The notes below the pieces were generated by a model, which was not told the DNA's origin, did no database searches, and saw nothing but the letters and a program-made list of their open reading frames with translations. 9,507 bases of DNA from an uncultured Opitutales bacterium (GTDB lineage Bacteria > Verrucomicrobiota > Verrucomicrobiia > Opitutales > UBA2995): the NCBI GenBank assembly GCA_937920335.1, contig CALGUT010000894.1, forward strand, positions 1 to 9,507, read 5' to 3'. The position numbers and the translations under genes are program-made. Shown here piece after piece: positions 1 to 6,631 of the stretch; the stretch's first letter is position 1; each line of letters opens with the position of its first letter.

Positions 1-207
1 GTTGTGCAGGGCGACTCGGTGACCTATTTCTTAAATGGAGTAAAAACTGCCGAGTACGAAATGCGCAGTGAGAAATGGAACGATGAAGTCGCTGCCGTAA
101 AGTTTGCTAAATGGGAACTATTCGGAACAACAGGCTCCGGACATATCGCCCTCCAGGATCATGGGCATGGGGCCTCTTTCAAAAATATTCGAATCAAGCG
201 CCTCTAA
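1..207 (+). CDS. DUF1080 / 3-keto-disaccharide hydrolase-type protein, C-terminal end (partial)
   Basis: This is the last 68 codons of a gene that begins before the window; the frame is open from base 1 to the TAA at 205-207. The visible part fits the end of a DUF1080 (PF06439) concanavalin-like beta sandwich: the strand-turn 'VTYFLNGVKTAEYE' is the usual 'v.yLNG..v' segment, and the ending 'IALQDHGHGASFKNIRIK' is the family's closing motif (G.I.LQdHg..v.FrNIrI). Family members act as secreted 3-keto-glycoside hydrolases or lyases and are very common in PVC bacteria and Bacteroidetes. The next gene starts 53 nt downstream on the same strand and is an oxidoreductase that could supply the 3-keto substrate. 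The N-terminus, including any signal peptide, is out of view, so localisation cannot be checked. The family call is fairly secure; the exact substrate is unknown. Confidence 0.85.
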   Translation, partial: VVQGDSVTYFLNGVKTAEYEMRSEKWNDEVAAVKFAKWELFGTTGSGHIALQDHGHGASFKNIRIKRL

Positions 208-260
208 CATCGGTTCTCGGCTCAGCTTCTTCAATTTCACATAACTCTTTTTTTTGCGCT

Positions 261-1619
261 ATGAATAAACTCACCCGTCGAAATTTTATTAAAGCGAGCA
301 CCGTTGCTTCGGGCTCCCTCTTCCTTCCGGGATTAGTTCGGGCGCAAGCGGGCTTAGCTGCCAATAACAAATTGAATGTGGCTTTGATCGGAGGCGGTGG
401 TATTGCCAAAACCGCGTTTGGCGAATGCGAAGACCATAATGTGATCGCGATTGCAGATGTGGATGAAGTCAGCGGTGCTATGGGATTCGAGAAATTTCCC
501 AAGGCAAAGCGCTTCAAAGACTTTCGACGTCTACTGGATAAGCATGCCAAGGAACTCGACGCTGTGATTGTGAGCACGCCGGATCATACCCATTTCCCGG
601 CGACCTATGCCGCGATGGAGCGGGGGATTGCCGTTCATACCCAAAAACCGCTGACCCATAATATCTGGCAGGCGCGGACGCTTCAAAAGGCGTATCACAA
701 GTTTGGCGTCCAGACGGTCATGGGAAATCAGGGGCATAACTTCGAGGGCATGAAATTGATTCGTGAATGGATCGAGGGCGACATGATAGGAGAAGTGACT
801 GAGGTGCATGCCTGGACGAACCGTGCGACGCCTAATAGTTTGAATGCTTTGAATCCATTGCCGGCTCAAGCGATTCCCAAGACTTTGGATTGGGATTTGT
901 GGTTAGGCCCATCCAAGGCTGCCGATTATAATTCGGAAATCTGTCCTAAAGGTTGGCGTTGGTGGTGGCCTTACGGATCTGGTGGGTTGGGTGACATCGG
1001 CTGCCATACCCTGGACATTCCTAAATACACGTTGGGTCTGGGTTACCCAACAGCTGTTTACATGGATAACACGATCGATTTTAGTCATGAACTGAACGAT
1101 AAGAAACCGAAGGCAGGTGCGGGAACCTATGTCTATGAGTTTAAGCGTGCGGACGGAAAGCTGTTGAAGGTTTATTGGTACGAAGGAGGGCACCTACCGA
1201 GACTCCCGAAAACGCTTAAAGAGTCGGTCAAGGATCCCAAAGATTTAGCACAAGGCTGCCTTCTTGTGGGTAATAAAAATACGATCTTTTCGACCGGCAT
1301 GCGACCGACAAGTCCTCGCTTAGTGGAAGGCTGGATGGAGCTGCGGAAGCAATTACCTGCCAAGACACTGAAACGAGCCGTGGGTAATCCGGTGAAGGAA
1401 CTCTTTGCGGCTATCCGTGGAGATATCGATAAGTGTGGATCTAATTTTGACTATGCGGTTCCGCTGACGGAGATCGTGCTTCTGGGAACGATTGCAAACC
1501 GATCGGGGAAGAAAGTGGAATACCGGCCGGAGTCGATGACTTTCAAGGATAAGTCTCTCAACGACTATATTAAAGAATCGGTCCGTAAAGGCTGGGAGTT
1601 CGGCGAAGAGTTGATCTAA
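261..1619 (+). CDS. Tat-exported Gfo/Idh/MocA family NAD(P)-dependent oxidoreductase
   Basis: A 452-residue protein of the usual length for secreted Gfo/Idh/MocA dehydrogenases in this phylum. The ATG at 261 is chosen because it puts a textbook twin-arginine signal at the N-terminus ('TRRNFIKAS', then a hydrophobic stretch and 'VRAQA' near residue 30). No Shine-Dalgarno sequence is visible; the leader is T-rich. The Rossmann fold begins at residue 37, with the nucleotide loop 'ALIGGGGIAKTAFG' (41-54) and 'IAIADVD' (62-68). 'STPDHTH' (105-111), 'HTQKPLTH' (126-133) and 'GNQGH' (155-159) are family landmarks. The C-terminal domain carries 'GGLGDIGCHTLD' (241-252), the expected substrate-side motif. 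The usual catalytic-lysine motif EKP reads QKP here. The protein probably folds with cofactor in the cytoplasm and works in the periplasm, oxidising a sugar or glycoside at a ring hydroxyl. Its stop codon overlaps the next gene's start, so the two are probably co-translated. The substrate cannot be read from the sequence. Confidence 0.93.
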   Translation: MNKLTRRNFIKASTVASGSLFLPGLVRAQAGLAANNKLNVALIGGGGIAKTAFGECEDHNVIAIADVDEVSGAMGFEKFPKAKRFKDFRRLLDKHAKELDAVIVSTPDHTHFPATYAAMERGIAVHTQKPLTHNIWQARTLQKAYHKFGVQTVMGNQGHNFEGMKLIREWIEGDMIGEVTEVHAWTNRATPNSLNALNPLPAQAIPKTLDWDLWLGPSKAADYNSEICPKGWRWWWPYGSGGLGDIGCHTLDIPKYTLGLGYPTAVYMDNTIDFSHELNDKKPKAGAGTYVYEFKRADGKLLKVYWYEGGHLPRLPKTLKESVKDPKDLAQGCLLVGNKNTIFSTGMRPTSPRLVEGWMELRKQLPAKTLKRAVGNPVKELFAAIRGDIDKCGSNFDYAVPLTEIVLLGTIANRSGKKVEYRPESMTFKDKSLNDYIKESVRKGWEFGEELI

Positions 1620-2599
1620 TGTTTCGATCGATGAAAACTCGAGTTACCTTTCTTCTTACGTTCTGCCTGCTGGTCTTAACCGTCAGCGCAGAGGCAAAGC
1701 TCAAAGCCCTGATCATTGACGGGCAAAACAACCACTCCGTGTGGCCCAAGTCGACGATCATGATGAAGCAATACCTCGAAGAGTCGGGGCTGTTCGAAGT
1801 CGACATCGATCGCACGCGATTTACCTGGAAGGCTGACCGCGAAGAGAAATGGCTTCCACTTGCTGGCGTGGGGCCGACCGAAGATTTGGAAACACCAAAA
1901 GCGGATCCCGCATTTGACCCGACTTTCGCAGACTACGACGTTGTGATCTCTAACTTCGGTAACAGTGCCGCTGATTGGCCTGATGGAACGCAACAGGCGT
2001 TCGAAGCCTATGTGAAGAATGGCGGTGGTTTTGTATCCGTGCATGCAGCGAATAATTCGTTCGGCCAATGGGACGAATACAATCGGATCATCGGTCTGGG
2101 TGGCTGGGGCGGTAGAAAGCCTCACAATGGCGACCATGTCTTCTACAATGATTCGGGTGAACTGGTGCGGGACAAAACGCAATCTGGGAAATCCGGCGCC
2201 CACGGTAAACGCCATGAGTTTCACATCACGCTTCGCAACACCAGTCATCCGATCACCCGGGGGTTGCCTGAGAGATGGCTTACCTCTGAGGATGAATGCT
2301 ACGCCACGCTTCGTGGTCCAGCCGAAAACATGACCATACTCGCTACGGGAAAGGACGTTTCGGAGAATGCTCCTACGGATCGTCACGAGCCAATGCTGAT
2401 GGTTATCGACTACGGCAAAGGTCGCGCCTTCCACACCACGCTGGGACACGATACGGCTGCCGTCGAAGGGGTCGGATTCATCACTACCTTACTACGCGGC
2501 GCTGAGTGGGCGGCTACCGGAAAGGTCACTCAAGCGGTCCCCGAGGATTTCCCAACGGCCGAGAAAGCGATTGGCCGTTCCTTTATGCTGAAGAACTAA
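1619..2599 (+). CDS. Exported ThuA-like protein (trehalose-utilisation family)
   Basis: A 326-residue protein; its ATG at 1619 shares one base with the preceding TAA (TAATG), a translational-coupling arrangement. An in-frame ATG at 1631 would give an equally good signal peptide; a purine-rich GAAGAG upstream favours 1619. The Sec-type signal peptide (hydrophobic core about residues 9-22, 'SAEA' cleavage near 26) places it outside the cytoplasmic membrane. The ThuA (PF06283) fold is shown by 'ALIIDGQNNHS' (30-40), 'NGGGFVSVHAANNSF' (134-148), 'HEFHITLRNTSHPITRGLP' (199-217), 'DECYATL' (225-231), and the glutamine-amidotransferase-like end 'GKGRAFHTTLGHD' (266-278) and 'LLRGAEWAATG' (291-301). 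In rhizobia ThuA works with the Gfo/Idh/MocA dehydrogenase ThuB on 3-keto-disaccharides. The neighbours here (dehydrogenase and DUF1080) repeat that pairing, which supports a role in 3-keto-glycoside processing. That role is inferred; the family call is solid. Confidence 0.9.
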   Translation: MFRSMKTRVTFLLTFCLLVLTVSAEAKLKALIIDGQNNHSVWPKSTIMMKQYLEESGLFEVDIDRTRFTWKADREEKWLPLAGVGPTEDLETPKADPAFDPTFADYDVVISNFGNSAADWPDGTQQAFEAYVKNGGGFVSVHAANNSFGQWDEYNRIIGLGGWGGRKPHNGDHVFYNDSGELVRDKTQSGKSGAHGKRHEFHITLRNTSHPITRGLPERWLTSEDECYATLRGPAENMTILATGKDVSENAPTDRHEPMLMVIDYGKGRAFHTTLGHDTAAVEGVGFITTLLRGAEWAATGKVTQAVPEDFPTAEKAIGRSFMLKN

Positions 2600-2678
2600 T
2601 TGGGTTCGGCAAACGTCTTTTCCATAGTACTCAGTTTATAGGGCTGCTGTGAGTGATCACGACCTGCGCGAGATAAAC

Positions 2679-3491
2679 TCAATCAGGCGAATGACGAGCT
2701 GAGATCTCCGCTCGCAGGGATTTGCAGGTAAGCAACAGTTCATGCATTGCCTGGTCCAATAGGGGGGATGGCGTTGCTGGGAGTGTGAGAATTGACTCTG
2801 TGCGAGTAACGGGAGACCTCTTGAACGAAGACGCGTCCTTGATGGCCGTATTGACCAGTTCTCTGAGTTCTATCGGATCGAGGAGTCCTTCCAGTTCTCC
2901 GGTATGCGACTTATCTTCGTTCTTCTTGCTTTTCTTGGCCTTGGCCCCGCCGCCTGCGGTACGCACTTCCAGAGAACCAATACCCCAGAGCCGCTGGAGC
3001 AGGTTCTGGGAAAACTTCACCTGTTGAATGTTCTTTAGGGAAAGCGTGATTTGTTGGTGGATCCATAGTCCACGACGGATGCGGAGGCTATGATCGGTCA
3101 ATAGGTAGCTTTGGGATTTCGCTGATAGTAGAGTGAATATGAAGGTGAGGACTAGCTGAATGACATAACCCCCTACGCTTAATACTTTCACTGGAAGTTC
3201 CAATGGGGCAGGAATGTTCTCCTGCCAATGGGCGTTGAAGTTCAGTTGCTCGATCCAGGCTAAACCCATTTGATCGAGAACTCCGTGGAGCTCTTTGGGT
3301 AACAGGAATAACGCATAGGGGATGAAGAGTCCTAACTGAGTAAAGACCCAACGGCAGAGACGGTATCCGGCATAACGGGGTGCGGGCTTAAAAGATCGAA
3401 TCGTCGTTTCTCCGTTTGGGTCTAGGGAACCGGCAGGCACCTTGAGCAGACGGCTTGCACCTTGGTATACGTTGTCTGCGAGGCTGTTCAT
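2679..3491 (-). CDS. Membrane protein with bacterial PH domain (bPH2/DUF304, YdbT-like), second of a pair
   Basis: A 270-residue protein. Hydrophobic segments at about residues 47-64 and 103-123 form a two-TM hairpin. A bPH2 (DUF304) domain follows at about 127-218, recognisable from 'SYLLTDHSLRIRRGLW', 'LSLKNIQQVKFSQNLLQRLWG' in outline, and 'GSLEVRTAGG' (172-181). A Lys/Ser-rich insert (about 183-196) interrupts the usual domain end. The start ATG at 3491 overlaps the stop of the upstream gene as ATGA, so translation is coupled. In Bacillus, paired YdbS/YdbT-type proteins of this fold sit together in the membrane; their molecular role is poorly defined, and work on that pair suggests stress or antimicrobial-peptide resistance. 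The tail contains 'SPVTRTES' followed by a predicted amphipathic helix; a similar 'PVTRSE' tail ends the partner protein. The domain call is firm; the function is open. Confidence 0.85.
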   Translation of the reverse strand: MNSLADNVYQGASRLLKVPAGSLDPNGETTIRSFKPAPRYAGYRLCRWVFTQLGLFIPYALFLLPKELHGVLDQMGLAWIEQLNFNAHWQENIPAPLELPVKVLSVGGYVIQLVLTFIFTLLSAKSQSYLLTDHSLRIRRGLWIHQQITLSLKNIQQVKFSQNLLQRLWGIGSLEVRTAGGGAKAKKSKKNEDKSHTGELEGLLDPIELRELVNTAIKDASSFKRSPVTRTESILTLPATPSPLLDQAMHELLLTCKSLRAEISARHSPD

Positions 3492-4015
3492 TTGCCGTCC
3501 CCCAAAAGAATGCGGATCGCTTTGAGTTCTCCGGCTATTTGCTGCAGTGCTTCAGCCATCTCTGGTGCCGACGTTGTTTCGCTCCTGGTAACCGGTAGGG
3601 CAGGGGGAGTCCCTTGGTTGGGGTTTTTCGAGCGTTGTATTTTTTCGTAAAGCTGGTCCCTGACGTCTGCAGGATTCAAGAATCCTTCCAGAATGATCTC
3701 TGCGTCTGCATCGCCACTTGCGGTCTGCAGCTGAACCTTGGCCAGTGAGAACTGTCTTTCCAGTGGACCGCTACTTAGTTGTATGTCTTGTACCCGCTCA
3801 TAGGATACGCTAATTGATTGCTTCTGGATGCCACCCCAGGACATGGTGATTTCTTTGTCGGTAAAGACATACCGAAGGGTGCGGTAGCGGATATATTTAG
3901 CTAAGAAGATAATCGGAAAGAGGACGATCCAAAGAAGACTATAAGCGAAGTAGTACTTTAGCAGCGTCTCGTCGGGCTTGATAGGGGTATTCAGCGGAAT
4001 TTCTCGAGCATCCAT
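3488..4015 (-). CDS. Small membrane protein with bacterial PH domain (bPH2/DUF304, YdbS-like), first of a pair
   Basis: A 175-residue protein. One hydrophobic segment (about residues 21-40, 'YFAYSLLWIVLFPIIFLAK') is followed by a bPH2 domain at about 46-125, with 'LRYVFTDKEITMSWGG', 'ISVSYERVQDIQLSSGPLE' and 'LAKVQLQTASG'. This is the family pattern y.lt...i....G.......i.y.rIq.v....gpl.r.fGl..v.v.TaG. A proline/threonine linker containing 'PVTRSE' (141-146) and a helical C-terminus follow. It is the first gene of a two-gene minus-strand operon, with its stop overlapping the start of the partner by 4 nt. The ATG at 4015 is the only good in-frame start before the hydrophobic segment; no strong Shine-Dalgarno sequence precedes it. 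The promoter should lie between 4016 and about 4090, next to the sulfatase remnant. Function is unknown beyond a likely membrane complex with its partner. Confidence 0.82.
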   Translation of the reverse strand: MDAREIPLNTPIKPDETLLKYYFAYSLLWIVLFPIIFLAKYIRYRTLRYVFTDKEITMSWGGIQKQSISVSYERVQDIQLSSGPLERQFSLAKVQLQTASGDADAEIILEGFLNPADVRDQLYEKIQRSKNPNQGTPPALPVTRSETTSAPEMAEALQQIAGELKAIRILLGDGK

Positions 4016-4055
4016 GGTGCAGATTCTTGTCGCTTGCTGGTAGTAGGCAATCCTT

Positions 4056-4066
4056 TGATTTAATCA
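4056..4066. repeat. Short perfect dyad upstream of the PH-domain operon
   Basis: TGATT-T-AATCA is an 11-bp palindrome with a one-base centre. It lies about 40 nt upstream of the minus-strand start at 4015, where an operator could sit. It is AT-rich and short enough to arise by chance. Confidence 0.2.
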
Positions 4067-4078
4067 GTATTAGACCGA

Positions 4079-4691
4079 AAAATAAAGAGCTATGGTTCGC
4101 GCAAGCATTATTTCGCCCGCTATTGTGTATTGGCCAATTCGTGTCATCCACCGTCTTCTAGATCATGGTCAGCATCTCGGCGAAAAAATGCATTGGCGAA
4201 AACAAGCTCTCTGGGAGGAGTCGACTCAGGTACCGCTCTTTGTTAAAATCCCTGGACGTGCGCCAGTCGGTTCGAAAACCGATAAGGCGGTCAGCCTCTT
4301 GGATATCTATCCGACACTCGTTGAATTGTGTGACCTACCGGCAGCACCCAAGCTGGAAGGGAATAGTCTGGTATCGCTCATCGAGCGCCCGGATTCGGTT
4401 TGGAATAAACCGGTATTGAGTACCTGGTATTACAAAAATCATTCGGTCAGATCTAACGACTGGCGCTACATACGGTATCGCGACGGGGGAGAGGAACTCT
4501 ACGATCACCGGACGGATCCCGGAGAGCATATCAACTTGGCCGGAAATCCCTACTATGCAGATGTCATTGCACGGCTGAAAAAGACTTTACCGGACAACGA
4601 TACCTTAACGGCCGGCACGACAGAATGGGAGCCCGATAAGCTGGACAGACTTGTGATGTCGTGGATGAAGAATGATTCGATTCAGGATTAA
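4079..4691 (+). pseudogene. Sulfatase remnant, C-terminal part only, 5'-truncated and probably frameshifted
   Basis: From 4161 the frame encodes the C-terminal third of a type I formylglycine-dependent sulfatase of the iduronate-2-sulfatase-like kind. 'DHGQHLGEKMHWRKQALWEE' (from 4161) matches the family's sDHGwHLGEK.hWrK.alwEe, followed by 'SLLDIYPTLVELCDLP' and 'DWRYIRYRDGGEELYDHRTD', ending at the TAA at 4689-4691. The N-terminal part with the C-x-P-S-R formylglycine site and the metal-binding Asp residues is absent; only about 200 codons remain where about 450-550 are usual. An ATG at 4092 keeps the frame open, but its first 20 codons match nothing in the family. In the +3 frame at 4103-4144, 'KHYFARYCVLANS' resembles the family's 'hYyA.vSy.Da' helix, and the frame at 4145-4160 resumes with 'IHRLL', like 'iGRLLD'. 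This suggests a frameshift and an internal deletion before DHG. It cannot be an active sulfatase. The remnant identity is firm; the frameshift reading is tentative. Confidence 0.82.
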
Positions 4692-4752
4692 CTGGATTAG
4701 ATGTCTGAAACTAGTCTAAAGTTAATAGCATGCTGAAGGACTTGAATCGGCT

Positions 4753-4779
4753 AAAAAATTCCCCGCTCTTTCGAGCTGG
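4753..4779 (-). terminator. Candidate rho-independent terminator of the P450/A-T operon
   Basis: Read on the minus strand, 57 nt past the A-T gene's stop codon, there is a GCTC-GAAA-GAGC hairpin with a GNRA-type tetraloop. After one mismatch it extends by two further G:C pairs (CC...GG). It is followed by GGAATTTTTT, a run of six T. The inner stem is short (4 bp), but GC content, tetraloop and T-run together make a credible terminator. On the plus strand no T-run follows, so it would serve only the minus-strand operon. Confidence 0.6.
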
Positions 4780-4788
4780 CAATAGGCT

Positions 4789-4800
4789 TCTTTGCAAAGA
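4789..4800. repeat. Perfect 12-bp palindrome TCTTTGCAAAGA
   Basis: The palindrome TCTTTG|CAAAGA has no loop. It lies between the A-T gene stop (4837) and the candidate terminator, in a 145-nt stretch between convergent genes. A loopless dyad is more like a protein-binding site than a terminator stem, but it may be chance. Nothing else is recognisable in 4692-4836. Confidence 0.25.
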
Positions 4801-4836
4801 GAGCTGTTGTTCAACCGAAATATAAATGTCGCCTCG

Positions 4837-6624
4837 TTAATTGGTATTGGCGATTTGTTCTTTGAGTTGTTGAGACAGCAGCCTAATGGTCGGGAATCCG
4901 AATATCATACCAATCGGGATGTTCGTGTTGTACTTTGTTCTTATTCGATTTATTATCTGCATGGCCGTCAGTGAGTGTCCGCCGATTTCAAAGAAATTGT
5001 CGTCAATACCCAAGCTGTTGAATTGCAGAATGTCCTCCCATATGTGGGTCAGTTCCCTTTGGATGTCCTCTGTTGGTTCTGCATAGTCGGTATGCACTTC
5101 TCGTCGGGCGTGGGAAGGTTCTGGAAGAGCGGACCGGTCAATTTTTCCGTTTGAATTGACGGGCATCGTTTCGAGAATCTCGATTCCGGCAGGAATCATG
5201 TGGGCGGGTAGTGATGTCGCTAGAAAATCACGGTAGTCAGCGTAGGTACTCGCGGAACTCGATTGTCTTACGACATAAGTAACTATCGTTTTGTTACCTT
5301 GAGATTCTTCGTTAAGAACGGTTACTGAGCTAATAATATCGGGGTGATTCTGGATGGCAGAATCAATCTCATTGAGCTCAATTCTAAATCCTCGGATTTT
5401 AACTTGATAATCCAATCGACCAAAGAACTGCAGGGATCCTGATTCGTGTTGACGAACGAGATCGCCGGTTCTGTAAAGTCGTTCATCGCCGAAATTGTCC
5501 ATGGTGGCGAAGGCCTCCTCCGTTTTGGATTTATCGTTGATATACCCTCTGGCCAGTCCCGCACCACCAATGAGTAACTCACCTTTTTCTCCCGCATTAG
5601 CCGGTAACCCTGCCTCGTTTTGTAGGTGAAAGGTGGTATTGCCTATGGGAGTTCCGATGGAGTCGGGAAGGGTATCTGTCGATATGTGACAAGCACTGGA
5701 CCAAACGGTTGTTTCCGTAGGTCCGTAGAGGTTCCATACATCAGAGCTTCGTGCTCTTAATTTTTCGCGTAGCTTATTCCCCATGGGCTCACCAGTACTA
5801 ACCAGGCGTATGTCAGGAGACCAGGGTTTGTCTTCTGCCAGCAACATTTCCCAGAAGGTCGGGGTGGCCTGTAGGTGGGTTGGGTTTGTGGTGTTGATCA
5901 TTTCAATCATCTTAAAGGAATCGTGGTAAACGGTTCCTTCTACGAAGATCAGTTTCCCACCGAACAGAAGCGCCCATGACCAATCCGGTAAAGCGATATC
6001 GAAGCTGTAAGGAGCGACAGATAGAACGACTTCGTCTTCGCAGATATTCATGCGACGTCCAACAGAAAAAAAGGTGTTTGTGAAACTTCGGTGTTCAACG
6101 GCTACTCCCTTCGGTGTTCCGGTCGAACCCGAGGTATAGATTACATAGGCAAGATGATTGGGCTGGGTCGGAACTACGGATTTAGGGATGTCTTTCAAGG
6201 GCTCCAAACGATCGAGTAATAGCTGCCTCCCCTTAAAAGAGGGACAGTACTCTTGGGTAGCAGAATCTGTGACCAATACTTCTGCCTTCGAGTTTTCAAG
6301 CATGAAAGCAAGTCGGTCTGTAGGAAAACTGTATTCGAGTGGTAGGTACGCCGCACCTGATTTCAAGATCCCGAGTACGCTTATGACCATGTGCTCAGAC
6401 CGTTTTACGCATAGCCCTATGATTTTGTCAGGGCTGGCTCCCTGTGTGATCAGGTGGTCGGCTAGCGTTTGGGCTCTTTGGTTGAGTTGATCGTAAGTAA
6501 ATGATTTGTCCCCATATACGAGAGCGATACGATTTGGGGTCTTTTTTACCTGAGCTTCAAATAGTTGATGTATGAGCAATTCTTCGGGCCAGTTCTCTCG
6601 GGTCTTTTCAAGTGATTGATACAT
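4837..6624 (-). CDS. NRPS-like adenylation-thiolation (A-T) didomain protein
   Basis: A 595-residue protein activating a carboxylic acid, probably an amino acid, as its AMP ester and loading it on its own carrier domain. The start at 6624 (MYQSLEK) is chosen because it falls 7 nt after the P450 stop; a start at 6711 would overlap the P450 by about 80 nt. Adenylation core motifs appear in order: A2 'LKSGAAYLPLE' (87-97), A3 'YTSGSTGTPKG' (163-173), A4 'YSFDIALPDW' (206-215), A5 'NLYGPTETTVW' (298-308), A6 'GELLIGGAGLARGY' (348-361), A7 'YRTGDLV' (384-390), A8 'GRLDYQVKIRGFRIELNEID' (402-421) and A10 'NSNGKIDR' (490-497) with catalytic Lys494. The thiolation domain is at about 515-590, with 'DNFFEIGGHSL' (542-552) and phosphopantetheine Ser551. 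There is no condensation, thioesterase or reductase domain, so the product must be released or passed on elsewhere. Reading the specificity residues by eye gives D-I-P-Q-V-T-L-V-W-K, near the DILQ..-IWK glycine-like codes but not identical. It is encoded in an operon with the P450. Confidence 0.93.
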   Translation of the reverse strand: MYQSLEKTRENWPEELLIHQLFEAQVKKTPNRIALVYGDKSFTYDQLNQRAQTLADHLITQGASPDKIIGLCVKRSEHMVISVLGILKSGAAYLPLEYSFPTDRLAFMLENSKAEVLVTDSATQEYCPSFKGRQLLLDRLEPLKDIPKSVVPTQPNHLAYVIYTSGSTGTPKGVAVEHRSFTNTFFSVGRRMNICEDEVVLSVAPYSFDIALPDWSWALLFGGKLIFVEGTVYHDSFKMIEMINTTNPTHLQATPTFWEMLLAEDKPWSPDIRLVSTGEPMGNKLREKLRARSSDVWNLYGPTETTVWSSACHISTDTLPDSIGTPIGNTTFHLQNEAGLPANAGEKGELLIGGAGLARGYINDKSKTEEAFATMDNFGDERLYRTGDLVRQHESGSLQFFGRLDYQVKIRGFRIELNEIDSAIQNHPDIISSVTVLNEESQGNKTIVTYVVRQSSSASTYADYRDFLATSLPAHMIPAGIEILETMPVNSNGKIDRSALPEPSHARREVHTDYAEPTEDIQRELTHIWEDILQFNSLGIDDNFFEIGGHSLTAMQIINRIRTKYNTNIPIGMIFGFPTIRLLSQQLKEQIANTN

Positions 6625-6631
6625 CGTGATA

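Noticed and set aside
111..260. An upstream in-frame extension of the Gfo/Idh/MocA gene.
   Set aside because: It would overlap the DUF1080 gene and bury the twin-arginine signal that begins at the ATG at 261.
208..260. The T8 tract at about 248-255 as a terminator between the DUF1080 and dehydrogenase genes.
   Set aside because: No GC-rich hairpin precedes the T-run, and the gap is short enough for one operon. A T-rich leader is the simpler reading.
1676..2449. A 257-codon open frame on the minus strand inside the ThuA-like gene.
   Set aside because: The plus-strand frame carries clear ThuA motifs and a signal peptide. The antisense translation has no recognisable domain and is a codon-bias shadow.
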